Origin: Caballeronia sp. NK8
GTDB lineage: Bacteria; Pseudomonadota; Gammaproteobacteria; Burkholderiales; Burkholderiaceae
NCBI RefSeq assembly: GCF_018408855.1
Contig: NZ_AP024328.1
Location: 124,001-188,000 of the forward strand
DNA: 64,000 bases
Reading direction: 5' to 3'
Part shown: positions 20,502 through 29,155 of the stretch, in pieces
Position numbering within the stretch: position 1 is the first letter of the stretch
Layout: every line of letters begins with the position of its first letter
Translations under genes and position numbers: made by a program
The notes under the pieces: generated by a model
Seen by the model: only the letters and a program-made list of their open reading frames with translations
Database searches by the model: none
Told to the model about the DNA's origin: nothing

Positions 20502-21631
20502 GCGAAACGTCCGGATCGTCGGAAGCCGCATCGGCGCGCACGCCGCCGCCTGCTCCGGCTGGCGATCCATCGGGCAGGGCGCTGAAGTGTGTAATCACGC
20601 TGATCGTCGTGAGCCTGATCTGGTATCTGCTGGCCGACCGCATCACGCCCTATACGCAGCAGGCGCGCGTGCAGGCCTATGTGGTGCCGGTCGCCGCGGA
20701 AGTATCGGGCCGGGTGACGCGCGTGCTGGTGCGTGACAATCAGGAGGTCAACGCAGGCGACGTGCTTTTCGAAATCGACGGCGAGCAATACCGCATCACC
20801 GCCGATCGCGCTCGCGCCGATCTCGAAACCATGCGCCGGCAGATCGGCGCAAGCACGGCCGGCATCGATTCGGCGCGTGCGTCGCTGCGCGCGGCCATCG
20901 CGAACGAGGTCAAGGCACGGCAGGACAGCGAGCGGCTCGAAAGGCTGTATCGCGAGGACGAAGGCACGATCTCGCTGCGGCGTCTCGAAGTGGCGCGAGC
21001 GACCTACGAGCAAGCGCAGAGTCAGGTTGTCGCGGCGCGTGCGGAAGTCGAGCGTGCGCGCGAACAGCAGGGCGGCATCGAGGCGGAGAACGCGCAGTTG
21101 CGCAGCGCGGCCGGTGCGCTCCAGAAGGCCGAACTCGATCTCGCCAACACGCGCATCAGGGCGCGAACCGGCGGCGTCATCACCGATCTCGGCACGGAAG
21201 TCGGGCAGTTCGCATCGGCAGGCAAGGCGGTGATGACGCTGATCGCGATCCGCGACGTGTGGATCAGCGCCCACATGACCGAAAACAATCTCGGCCGCCT
21301 GAGGCCCGGCACGCCTGTGGCCATCGTGCTGGATGCGCTGCCGGGCGAAGTCTTCAAAGGGCGGATTCGCAGCATCGGGTTCGGCGTGAGCGTGGGACAG
21401 AGCACGCCGCCCGGCAGTCTGCCGACGGTACAGACGAGCCGCGACTGGCTGCGGCCGGCCCAGCGCTTTCCGGTGATCGTCGAGTTCGACAAGGACGAGC
21501 GCGCGCGTCTCTACAACCTGCGTGTCGGCGGGCAGGCCGAGGTGATGGCGTTTCCGAGTCAAGGCAATCCGCTCAATCCACTCGGTCGCATGTTCCTGCG
21601 TGTGATGAGCTGGCTGGCCTACGTCTACTGA
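20498..21631 (+). CDS. HlyD/EmrA-type membrane-fusion protein
   Basis: 377 residues, intact. A proline-rich cytoplasmic tail is followed by one membrane helix at about residues 27-46 (LKCVITLIVVSLIWYLLADR). The lipoyl half-motif (VVPVAAEVSGRVTRVLVRDN) follows, then a coiled-coil hairpin of about 110 residues, the second lipoyl half (ARTGGVITDLGTEVGQFASA) and a beta-barrel domain. It links an inner-membrane pump to the NodT-like duct. Translation is coupled to the upstream gene by a four-base overlap, and the DUF2955 gene follows after eight bases. Confidence 0.9.
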   Translation: MSETSGSSEAASARTPPPAPAGDPSGRALKCVITLIVVSLIWYLLADRITPYTQQARVQAYVVPVAAEVSGRVTRVLVRDNQEVNAGDVLFEIDGEQYRITADRARADLETMRRQIGASTAGIDSARASLRAAIANEVKARQDSERLERLYREDEGTISLRRLEVARATYEQAQSQVVAARAEVERAREQQGGIEAENAQLRSAAGALQKAELDLANTRIRARTGGVITDLGTEVGQFASAGKAVMTLIAIRDVWISAHMTENNLGRLRPGTPVAIVLDALPGEVFKGRIRSIGFGVSVGQSTPPGSLPTVQTSRDWLRPAQRFPVIVEFDKDERARLYNLRVGGQAEVMAFPSQGNPLNPLGRMFLRVMSWLAYVY

Positions 21632-21639
21632 GCACGCCC

Positions 21640-22650
21640 ATGGAAAACAGGTTCCAGCTTCCCGGCCGACGTACGCTGCGCATGGCGAGCGGGACGGCGT
21701 TGTGCCTCGCGATCAGCTTCGCGCTGGAGTTCCCGGTGCCTGTGATCGCGCCGGTGTTTGCGGTCTTTCTGCTCGCGACGCAGAACCGGCCGCTGTCGTT
21801 CAGGGCAGCCGCGATGTTGGCGCTCGTCGTGATGCTGACCACCGGCAGCGGCCTGCTGCTCGTTCCGTTGCTTCGGCATTACGCGCTCGCCGGCGTGATG
21901 CTCGTCGGCCTGTTGCTTTTCGTCGCGTTCCTCTATGGCGTGCGCGGCGGTAACAACCTCGTCGCGACCTTTCTGGTGGCGGGGCTCACGATGATCTCCG
22001 CAGCCGGCACGGCCGACTTCCAGTTGGGCGCGACCGTGGTCGGCGCGCTGGTGAAAGGGCTGCTGCTCGCCTTGCTGGTATCGGCGCTCATGCACGGCCT
22101 GTTCCCCGAGACCGCGAACGCGCGGCCACCGTCTGCCGCGAGAGCCGTCTCCGCCAATCAGGCCGCGCGCATTGCACTTCGCGCCGCGCTGGTGGTCATG
22201 CCAGCGTACCTCCTTGCGATGACCGACCCGGCGAGCTATATGCCGATCATCATGAAGTCAGTCAGCCTCGGCAGACAGAGTTGCACTACGAGCGCGCGCG
22301 GCGCGGCGCGGGAACTCATCGGCTCGACACTGCTCGGCGGCTTGCTCGCGATCCTGTTCTGGTTTGCGCTGAAGCTCGCCGTGCACCTGTGGATGTTCTT
22401 CCTGTGGATGTTGCTGTTCGGTTTGCTGGTCGGGCGCAGGCTCCATGGCATCAGGATGACGCGCTACCCGCCCGGTGTCTGGCTGAATGGCTTCATCACG
22501 ATGATCATCCTGCTGGGTCAGTCCGTGCAGGACAGTATCGCGGGCAAGGACGTCTATACCGCGTTTGCGGTGCGCATGGGGCTTTTTCTTGCGGTTACCC
22601 TTTACGCGTGCCTGATGCTGCTGGTTTTCGATCGAGTGCGCAGCGGATGA
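21640..22650 (+). CDS. DUF2955 (FUSC-like) inner-membrane protein, probable pump component
   Basis: 336 residues from ATG 21640. Two sets of four to five membrane helices are separated by a polar stretch near residues 155-185; the N-terminal TALCLAISFALEFPVPVIAP block is typical of DUF2955. The family is related to the FUSC/aromatic-acid exporter proteins and commonly follows an HlyD-type gene. It would be the inner-membrane part of this NodT-HlyD-DUF2955 system. The gene is intact, whereas the outer-membrane partner is broken, so the system as read cannot be complete. Confidence 0.85.
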   Translation: MENRFQLPGRRTLRMASGTALCLAISFALEFPVPVIAPVFAVFLLATQNRPLSFRAAAMLALVVMLTTGSGLLLVPLLRHYALAGVMLVGLLLFVAFLYGVRGGNNLVATFLVAGLTMISAAGTADFQLGATVVGALVKGLLLALLVSALMHGLFPETANARPPSAARAVSANQAARIALRAALVVMPAYLLAMTDPASYMPIIMKSVSLGRQSCTTSARGAARELIGSTLLGGLLAILFWFALKLAVHLWMFFLWMLLFGLLVGRRLHGIRMTRYPPGVWLNGFITMIILLGQSVQDSIAGKDVYTAFAVRMGLFLAVTLYACLMLLVFDRVRSG

Positions 22651-22906
22651 TGGCGCTCCGCCGCAAACTAGCGCTCCCAGATGCGGAGCCATGCAAAACC
22701 AACCAGCGCTGACAAGGTCATCGTGCCTGATGACACGGTTAAGCGTTGCGCCATGCGTGCGATCAGCCTGTCGTCAGTGGCCGCTGCTTGTGGTATGTGT
22801 TGCTGTGAGTGGTGTCTTCTATAGAGTCGATACCACGCGCTCGCGTGAAATTCAAAAAGCAAAACGCGGATGGCTCGCACGTTCGGCTTGACCGCGTCTC
22901 GCGTAA

Positions 22907-23164
22907 TCAGTATTTGATGTCTCTTGCGGTTTGACGCCCGTGCTGCTTCGTCTGCCGCTTGTCGTGTCGGCAGTGCGCGTTCGATTGCTGATTGGCGGCG
23001 CGGCAGTCTTGCTTGGTGTGTCGGGCGTCTTGGCGCGAATCCTGACGGACGTCACGACCGGCGCGACGTTGCTGTGCCTGCTCCGTTGCCAAAGACAAAT
23101 CCGGCCAGGAACAGACGAGCATGGAAGTGACCAACGCGGTAAGCCTTAGGTTACGAGCGAGCAT
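22907..23164 (-). CDS. Small exported Arg/Gln-rich repeat protein, unknown function
   Basis: 85 residues from ATG 23164. A signal peptide (LTALVTSMLVCSWPDLSLA) is followed by a mature part made almost wholly of R, Q, D, K and A. It shows a loose 7-residue rhythm (RDVRQDSRQDARHTKQDCR), two cysteines and an end RDIKY. The composition suggests a long basic helix in the periplasm. No ribosome-binding site is strong. I know of no function; the regular spacing and signal argue that it is real. Confidence 0.6.
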   Translation of the reverse strand: MLARNLRLTALVTSMLVCSWPDLSLATEQAQQRRAGRDVRQDSRQDARHTKQDCRAANQQSNAHCRHDKRQTKQHGRQTARDIKY

Positions 23165-23357
23165 GATGTGAGTTCCGGAGGGCGAGTCGAGACATCGTGG
23201 ATGTTCTGCATGCACCACGATAGCTGCATCCTTGCGCGTTGTGAATCGGCTTTTGCAACGGCTACGCTTAGCGTAATCAGGCGACGACACATTCGATTGG
23301 ATCGAAGATCGAAGCGCTGTCAGGCAGACAGCAAGACTTTGACCGCAGAGGGCACCC

Positions 23358-24161
23358 GTGAAACTATGCAATGTGCTCACCGGAGCATGCTTCTCGGTTG
23401 TTCTCGGCAGCGCCTGTGCAAGCCCGGTGGACCTCTCGAACGCATTGCCCAATTTTTTTGGCGCAGGAATCGGTTCGACCACCGAGTATGCCGGTGGAAA
23501 GGACCGCATTGTTGGCGTGCTTCCGGGCATGCGATACGTGACGAACGGTGGCCACCTGTTCGAGTGGTACGGAACCTATGCGCAATACAACTTCGGGAGC
23601 CTGAGTGGATTCCAGTGGGGTCCGGCGGTGGCGCTTCGACTGGGGCGACGGGATGTCGACGATCCTGTCGTGTCACAGGTCCACAACGTCTCCACCACGG
23701 TGGAAGGGGGAGGCTACGTCGGCTATGAGTACAGCTACGTCGGCGATGTGCCGTACCGCCTTCGAGGCGAGCTTACCGTTGTCACGAACGCCGGCTCGGT
23801 CTACACGGGTGCGCGCACGTCAGTGAACACGAGCGCATGGTTTCCCCTGCATACGCGTGTGCTCCTCGGCGGCGGACTCGGAGCGACATGGGTGAGCGGC
23901 GGATTCAACGAGACCTACTACGGCGTAACCTCCGAGGACTCCCAGAGGAGCGGATTACCGGTCTTCAATCCCGGAGGTGGCCTCAACCAGATTACAGGCT
24001 GGGTGGCCGGGATCTTTCAGATCAGCCCGAAGTGGTACGCGGGCGCGATGGTTTTTTACCAGCGCCTTATGGGTGCTTCAGCAGCCAGCCCCATCGTGAC
24101 GCAGCGCGGGACCCGCAATCAACTGACTTACGGCGTCGGGATCGCTTACGCTTTTCGATGA
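23358..24161 (+). CDS. MipA/OmpV-family outer-membrane protein
   Basis: 267 residues starting at GTG 23358 with GAGGGC a few bases upstream. A signal peptide ends at SACAS. The mature sequence (GAGIGSTTEYAGGKDRIVGV, LPGMRYV, ends YGVGIAYAFR) has the glycine and aromatic pattern and C-terminal aromatic-containing strand of MipA/OmpV barrels. Members are implicated in scaffolding of murein enzymes or in small-molecule passage. Intact and apparently a single-gene unit. Confidence 0.85.
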   Translation: MKLCNVLTGACFSVVLGSACASPVDLSNALPNFFGAGIGSTTEYAGGKDRIVGVLPGMRYVTNGGHLFEWYGTYAQYNFGSLSGFQWGPAVALRLGRRDVDDPVVSQVHNVSTTVEGGGYVGYEYSYVGDVPYRLRGELTVVTNAGSVYTGARTSVNTSAWFPLHTRVLLGGGLGATWVSGGFNETYYGVTSEDSQRSGLPVFNPGGGLNQITGWVAGIFQISPKWYAGAMVFYQRLMGASAASPIVTQRGTRNQLTYGVGIAYAFR

Positions 24162-24343
24162 CGTCCAAAAAAGCCAGCCCCTAAATGGGCCCGAGTGATC
24201 GGTAGTCCCCCATTGCCGGGGCCGACATCGATCTGATCAGGTTTCTTGAATTCACGAATGAAGTCGCATACTGTGAGCAGAATGCATTTTTTTATCGCGT
24301 TGCCGTTCCTGGAAATGTTCGCGCTCAAAGAGAGGAAGTAGCC

Positions 24344-24604
24344 ATGAATCGTCTCAAAGGAGCTGTGGTGCTGATGTCGCTCGCGCTCGCAACGAACGCG
24401 TGGGCTCAGACTGATCAAAACGCGGCTCAGCCCGCGCATAGCGACGAAATCGTCAAGATGCGAATGGAAATCTCCGCAGCCAACAAGAAATATAACCAGA
24501 AAGTCGCGGCGGCCAAGAAAGTCTACGACCACAAGAAGGCGGAAGCCGCCAAAGAGCGCGACGCTGCGATCGCAGCAGCTCATGGTGGTGCGAGCGCGCA
24601 ATAA
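24344..24604 (+). CDS. Small exported helical protein, unknown function
   Basis: 86 residues. AGAGGAAG lies seven bases before the ATG. A signal peptide (VVLMSLALATNAWAQ) is followed by a highly charged helix rich in A, K and E (NKKYNQKVAAAKKVYDHKKA, EAAKERDAAIAAAHGG), likely a coiled coil. It precedes the DUF3300 lipoprotein gene by about 130 bp on the same strand, so joint expression is possible. No named family. Confidence 0.65.
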   Translation: MNRLKGAVVLMSLALATNAWAQTDQNAAQPAHSDEIVKMRMEISAANKKYNQKVAAAKKVYDHKKAEAAKERDAAIAAAHGGASAQ

Positions 24605-24735
24605 CTGCTGCGTCGTAGGGATCTGCAATCGGATGTTCTTTCGGAACCGAGACGGCCCTGTAACGGCGCTAAAGGTCCAGCGAGTGCCCGGGCTTTCGAA
24701 CACGCGCGGTATATTCAACGTCGGTGGTGCTGGAC

Positions 24736-26007
24736 ATGCGTGAGTGCTTTGGCGTGCTCGTCATCGCATCCGCCCTCTGTGTAGGCGGATGCGCGGTCCC
24801 GGAAACGCCTCCGGAAGGCGTTTCGCAAACGATCGCTCCAACACCTGCCGCGAGTGGGTCGCAAACCATGGCTCAGGCGTGGGACGCGGGACGTGCACTG
24901 CCCGTCACGACTAACTTGGGTTCGCTCAACGCGCTCGTCGGTCCGATCGCACTCTATCCTGATGACCTCATCGCAATCATTCTTCCTGCATCTACTTATC
25001 CTGTCGAAGTGGTGCAGGCAGACCGGTTTCTTGAGCGCAGAAAAGCCCAGAAGGACTTGCCGGTCAACGAAGCATGGCAGGATCCGATCAAGGCGCTGCT
25101 GAACTATCCTGAAGTCGTGAGGAAAATGAGCAGCGACCTCGACTGGACCGTGGCGCTTGGCGAAGCGGTCGTAACGGATCAAAGCGCGGTATTGGAGGCC
25201 GTGCAGCGGTTCCGGCGTCAGACTCAGTCGGTGGGGAATCTCAAGACGGATGACAAGCAGACGGTGGTGGTCGAGAAGGAAGTTATCAAGATTGTTCCGT
25301 CTAATCCCGAGGTCATCTACGTGCCCCAGTACAACCCTTCGACGGTCGTCATCAGCAGCCCGACGCCGGTTTATGCCTACTGGCCAGCGCCGTATCCGGT
25401 CTACTACTATCCCTACGCACCCGGCGCGGCTTTCGCGACGGGCCTCATTTGGGGTGCGGCGATCACGGCGGCGTGGAACGGCGGGCATTACGTGTCGCAC
25501 TATGAGGGCGGCAACAACACGATCAACATCAACCGCGAAGGCAACGTCAACCGGGCCGATGTCAAGAACGAGTTGAGCAGCCGCGCTGCGAACCGCTCGG
25601 CGAACGGAACCACTTCGTCTCAGCGCTCGACCCAGTGGCGCTCGGAAAAGAAGCCCGGCCAGGTGTCGGGCGCGAGCACACGAGCATCGACGAAACGCGT
25701 TGGTGATGCGCCATCTCGCGCCAGCGGCGGGAATTTCGGCGCGGCCGGCGGCGAACGCGCTGGAGTGCGCGCCCCGACGCCTGCGCAGTCGTCACGCGCA
25801 CAGAGCGCCGGCAACCTTCAGGGACGGGGTGGCGAAGCGTTCAGCGGCTATGGGTCTGCTCAAGGCGCCAGAGCGGACAGCGCGCGCGGCGCCGCGAGCC
25901 GGCAGTCGAGGCCGGGCGGACAAGGTGGGCGCAATTTTCAGGGTGGCGGCTTTTCGGGCGGTGCGCGCGGAGGATTTGGCGGAGGCGGCCGCGTCGGCCG
26001 TCGATAG
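24736..26007 (+). CDS. DUF3300 exported protein with Gly/Arg-rich tail
   Basis: About 423 residues from ATG 24736; two in-frame GTG codons upstream are less likely starts. The N-terminus carries a lipoprotein-like signal (SALCVGGC). The DUF3300 domain follows: LVGPIALYPDDLIAIILPAS, VVQADRFLERRKAQKDLP and a YVPQYNPSTVVIS segment. The last ~130 residues are low-complexity, ending in glycine/arginine repeats (GGGFSGGARGGFGGGGR). DUF3300 proteins are envelope proteins of unknown role usually paired with DUF2950. The gene ends ten bases before the DUF2950 start. Confidence 0.85.
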   Translation: MRECFGVLVIASALCVGGCAVPETPPEGVSQTIAPTPAASGSQTMAQAWDAGRALPVTTNLGSLNALVGPIALYPDDLIAIILPASTYPVEVVQADRFLERRKAQKDLPVNEAWQDPIKALLNYPEVVRKMSSDLDWTVALGEAVVTDQSAVLEAVQRFRRQTQSVGNLKTDDKQTVVVEKEVIKIVPSNPEVIYVPQYNPSTVVISSPTPVYAYWPAPYPVYYYPYAPGAAFATGLIWGAAITAAWNGGHYVSHYEGGNNTININREGNVNRADVKNELSSRAANRSANGTTSSQRSTQWRSEKKPGQVSGASTRASTKRVGDAPSRASGGNFGAAGGERAGVRAPTPAQSSRAQSAGNLQGRGGEAFSGYGSAQGARADSARGAASRQSRPGGQGGRNFQGGGFSGGARGGFGGGGRVGRR

Positions 26008-26017
26008 GAGACGCTTC

Positions 26018-26930
26018 ATGAACAGCTCGTCTCGTCGATTCGTCGCATGCTCGATCATCGCGACGCTCATCGGTCCTCTGGCGGCTCTTGCCGCAGAGGA
26101 GCAACTGACCTTCCAGACCCCGGACGACGCAGTCAGTGCACTGGAACAGGCGCTCAAGTCGAACGACGACACCGCGCTCATCGCCATCTTCGGCAATGCA
26201 CACAAGGAACTCGTCGTGACGCCGGACGAAGCCGAGAATCGCGAGCTGCGCGCCAATGCACTCGCCGAGTTCAATGCGTATCACCTGCTGGAGGAAACGT
26301 CGCCGGGCCGCCGCGTCCTCCATATCGGCGATGAAGCGTGGCCCATGCCGATTCCGCTAGTTCGCACGCAAGGCGCGTGGCGCTTCGCAACTGAAGAGGG
26401 TGAGCAGGAAGTACTGGACCGGCGCATTGGCGCGAACGAGCGCGAGGCTATCAAGGTGATGCGCGCGTATGTCGATGCGCAACGCGAGTATGCAATGCGC
26501 GACCGCATGGGCGACGGCGTGCTGCAGTACGCGCGCAAGCTCGGCAGCACGCCGGGCAAGCGCGACGGGTTGTATTGGCCTGCGGACGAATCAAAGGGTG
26601 AAGAGCCGAGTCCGTTCGGGCCCCTGATCGCCGCAAGCGCGAACTATCTCAAGGATCGAAACCCGGGCGACGCGTATCACGGATATTACTTCCGCATTCT
26701 CACGCGACAGGGAAAGCACGCGCCGGGCGGTCCTTTCCCGTACATCATCAATGGCCGCATGCTGGCGGGCTTCGCGATGGCCGCGTACCCGCGCAATATG
26801 GCGCAAGCGGGGTGATGACGTTTGTGGTCAACAACAATGGCGTCGTGTATCAGAAGAATCGCGGTGCGTCGGCGAAGCCGCTGACTGAGTTCGATCCTGA
26901 TGCGTCGTGGAGCCGCGTGAAAGAGCCTTG
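26018..26930 (+). pseudogene. DUF2950 exported protein, C-terminal frameshift
   Basis: Start ATG 26018 with AGGAG eight bases upstream. A signal peptide ends at LAALAAEE. The body shows FQTPDDAVSALEQALKSNDD, FAYVDAQREYA-like VDAQREYAMRDRMGDGVLQY and GYYFRILTRQGKHAPGG. The frame ends at 26815, but the expected C-terminus (GVMTFVVNNNGVVYQ and on to VKEP) continues in the next frame to TGA 26928-26930. One lost C in the run near 26790 explains it, restoring AYPAQYGASGVMTF. Co-transcribed with DUF3300. Confidence 0.85.
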
Positions 26931-28009
26931 ATGGACGAGCTAGCGCACACATGCTTCGTGGAGGCCAACAGCATCGGTGCACATGGCGCCAGAGAGCGAC
27001 GACCGCGCATGGCAAAGCTGGTCGAACATTTACCCCGCTACCGCATCGGCTTCGCCGCCCGCAAAGGCGGACTTACCTGCCGGAGCGCCTCGCCCAGCAC
27101 TCGTGCCAGCCTGATTGATCGACATGACGGCGACGTGAAAGGCTGTATGTCCGCTGCCAAGAGGTCGCCTTGAAAAAGGAGAAGCGCGCTGATATGCGCC
27201 CCTTGGTCGATCGGCCCATTTGACATGCATCAATCAAAACGGAAGGCGCAGAGATAAGTTAGTGGTAGTGCGCAGGGTGTGGTCGCTGCGAAGTTGGGGG
27301 AAGCGCCCAGATGGTTTAGTAGCGCCGCACGGATGTCGACCTACGCGCTGAGAGGTACCCCTAACAGCCGCGAGGAAAATGCTATGGAAATTATAGTGTC
27401 GGCCTTGATCTTCCTTATCTCGACTGGATTTCTTGTCAGTGCCTCAGCTCCAGCTCCGTCGGCAGCTGTTGTGCCAACCTTCGTCCCAGAGTCGGCGGAC
27501 GGCAGGAGCAGCGCTGCACGAACGCTTCCCCAGCTCGGCGAATGAATGCTGAGGCGTCCGCAGACGATCCATCGCCAGGCTCGTAAATGGGATGCTGACG
27601 AAGCAACCTGACGCTTTGTCATAGGCAACTCACTATCTGGCCTTGACTTGATGGAAGCGTTCGTCATCGAGCAGCACAAGCAGGTCGCTTTGAACGGGTC
27701 GCACCCAGCGAGATCAACGCGAATGAAGGATACGAAGAACTATGTTTCTGCTGCGACGCATCGCTAAACGTCCCGCCCAAAGAAGTAAGTCATCGCTAGG
27801 CTCGATCCTCGGGTCTTTTTGCGAGCCACTCGGAGTGATGCTACCCAACCTTTTTCCGCGTCAGCGGTTTAGTTCACTTGAATCTAAAACCGTTAGAATA
27901 GGATAACTATTGGACTAAAATTCGGCTCATCGAGCTTGCCGACAGCAGGTCTCTGTTGTTGATCTGCGATTCCAGACGTTTCGCACGAAGCTGTTGGTCC
28001 GGAGAACCA
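26931..28009. other. Long region without an assignable gene
   Basis: Open frames are short and lack family features. One small frame at 27384-27545 is listed separately. The stretch 27900-28008 just upstream of the intact cREC gene differs entirely from the sequence upstream of copy A, so it does not belong to the duplicated segment. Confidence 0.5.
27384..27545 (+). CDS. Possible small membrane or exported peptide
   Basis: 53 residues beginning MEIIVSALIFLISTGFLVSA, a strong hydrophobic segment. GAGGAAA lies about seven bases upstream. The rest is A/P/S-rich. It could be a small secreted peptide or a chance frame; no relative is known to me. Confidence 0.3.
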   Translation: MEIIVSALIFLISTGFLVSASAPAPSAAVVPTFVPESADGRSSAARTLPQLGE

Positions 28010-28312
28010 TTGAAAGTTTATCTCGACGATCTCAGAGAGACACCGCCAGGCTGGATTAGGGTGTACTGGCCCGACGAGGCCATCCGTCTTCTCGAAGCGG
28101 GGGGTGTAGAAGAGATCAGTCTTGACCACGATCTAGGTAATGACGAGCGCGGGACCGGCTACGATGTGATTGTCTGGATGGAGGAGGCTGTTGCGCTTCG
28201 GGGGTTCAAGCCGCCGAGAATTGTCGTCCATTCTGCGAACTCCGCAGCACGGGCGCGAATGACGGCGGGGATTGATGCGATTAAGTCGTTGGCAGGACGA
28301 CAGGGTATATAA
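28010..28312 (+). CDS. Cyclic-phosphate-processing receiver (cREC) protein, intact copy
   Basis: 100 residues from TTG 28010, preceded by GGAG with a five-base gap. An in-frame TTG at 27956 would add 18 residues unlike the family. The conserved acidic patch (VYLDDLRETPPGWIRVYW), LDHDLGNDERGTGYD and PPRIVVHSANSAARARM are all present. The family is a receiver-like fold predicted to process cyclic phosphates, for instance in RNA repair or nucleotide signalling; the aspartates in YLDD and LDHDLG would bind metal. Its neighbours here are non-coding repeats, so partners are not evident. Confidence 0.8.
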   Translation: MKVYLDDLRETPPGWIRVYWPDEAIRLLEAGGVEEISLDHDLGNDERGTGYDVIVWMEEAVALRGFKPPRIVVHSANSAARARMTAGIDAIKSLAGRQGI

Positions 28313-28640
28313 AATCTGTCTCAACTCAGGTGGAGAGGATGCCGTGTTGATCCGGCACTGGGCGACTTCAAAAAGCGTTGATCGTCAAAGGAAACACTGC
28401 CGAACTCCCGATTTCACCGGAAGTGGCGGCCGGCGCTCGCGTATTCCGGGCGTGCGATGGACGCATTCCACGACCTAATTAAGGGGCGACCAACGCGCGT
28501 GAAGACACGATGGCTCGAGACCCAAGCCAGAACCGAATGACTGCTCTAGAGAAAGCCGACTGTCCCTTGTGGTTCGGGTGCGGGAGTTCGAGGCGGGTCG
28601 CCTCAGGCGCCACGCGCCCCTGCCTGCAACTTCGGCAAGC

Positions 28641-28868
28641 GGCCACGAGCCGCCGATCGAGGTCGCCGTCCAATTTAAATATCCAAGGTCTCGTCCGCCC
28701 CCGCTCAATGGCCGGTTTCCGGCGATCAAATTGCCGGTGGCACTGCCTCAACCCGGCCACGAGCCGCCGATCGAGGTCGCCGTCCAATTTGAATATCCAA
28801 GGTCTCGTCCGCCCCCGCTCAATGGCCGGTTTCCGGCGATCAAATTGCCGGTGGCACTGCCTCAACCC
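28641..28868. repeat. Tandem duplication of a 114 bp unit
   Basis: Two back-to-back units start at GGCCACGAGCC (28641 and 28755) and differ at one base (TTTAAAT versus TTTGAAT). The unit contains a CGGTTTCCGG-type self-complementary stretch. Because 114 is a multiple of three, open frames on both strands are lengthened by 38 codons, which explains the repeated peptides seen there. The unit appears once in copy A. Confidence 0.9.
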
Positions 28869-28874
28869 GGCCAT

Positions 28875-29135
28875 GAAGCGTCATTCGCTAGGCCGAAGCT
28901 CATACATTCAGGCGTCGGTTCCACTCAGGAACCGGCCATTTAACTTCCAATGGTATGGTATTGCTTGTCGGCCATTGCGGACGTTCGGCGAGGCTCCCCT
29001 GAACATCAGCAGTATGACTTCTTGTCGTATGGCGGATTCCCGGCGGCTGAGCCCAGCATGACCCGGCCAACAGCCGTCGCGATCCAATGCCTTCGAAGTC
29101 GGTCTGAAACCAGCCCTTCAGGCAGTAAATGGGGG
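28875..29135. other. Non-coding, dispersed-repeat-like DNA
   Basis: Continues from the tandem repeat to the left end of the IS3 element. Short open frames have no family features. It resembles the intergenic repeat DNA common in Burkholderiaceae (inference from style, not from a match). Confidence 0.4.
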
Positions 29136-29155
29136 TGACCCGCTTCCGTGGATGG

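Larger units (their letters stand above)
28009..28874. repeat. Long direct repeat, copy B (matches 5009-5756)
   Basis: Nearly identical to copy A at 5 kb. It contains the intact cREC gene and about 430-560 bp of following DNA with no convincing gene. A few substitutions distinguish the copies, as do four extra single bases here. The distal part carries a doubled 114 bp unit where copy A has one. Confidence 0.9.

Noticed and set aside
28641..28868. CRISPR-like array
   Set aside because: Two adjacent 114 bp units without spacers form a tandem duplication, not an array; no cas genes are present.
28479..28874. A repeat protein encoded on the minus strand over the tandem units
   Set aside because: In copy A the corresponding frame has no second unit, there is no good start or ribosome-binding site, and the composition is like the surrounding non-coding repeats.
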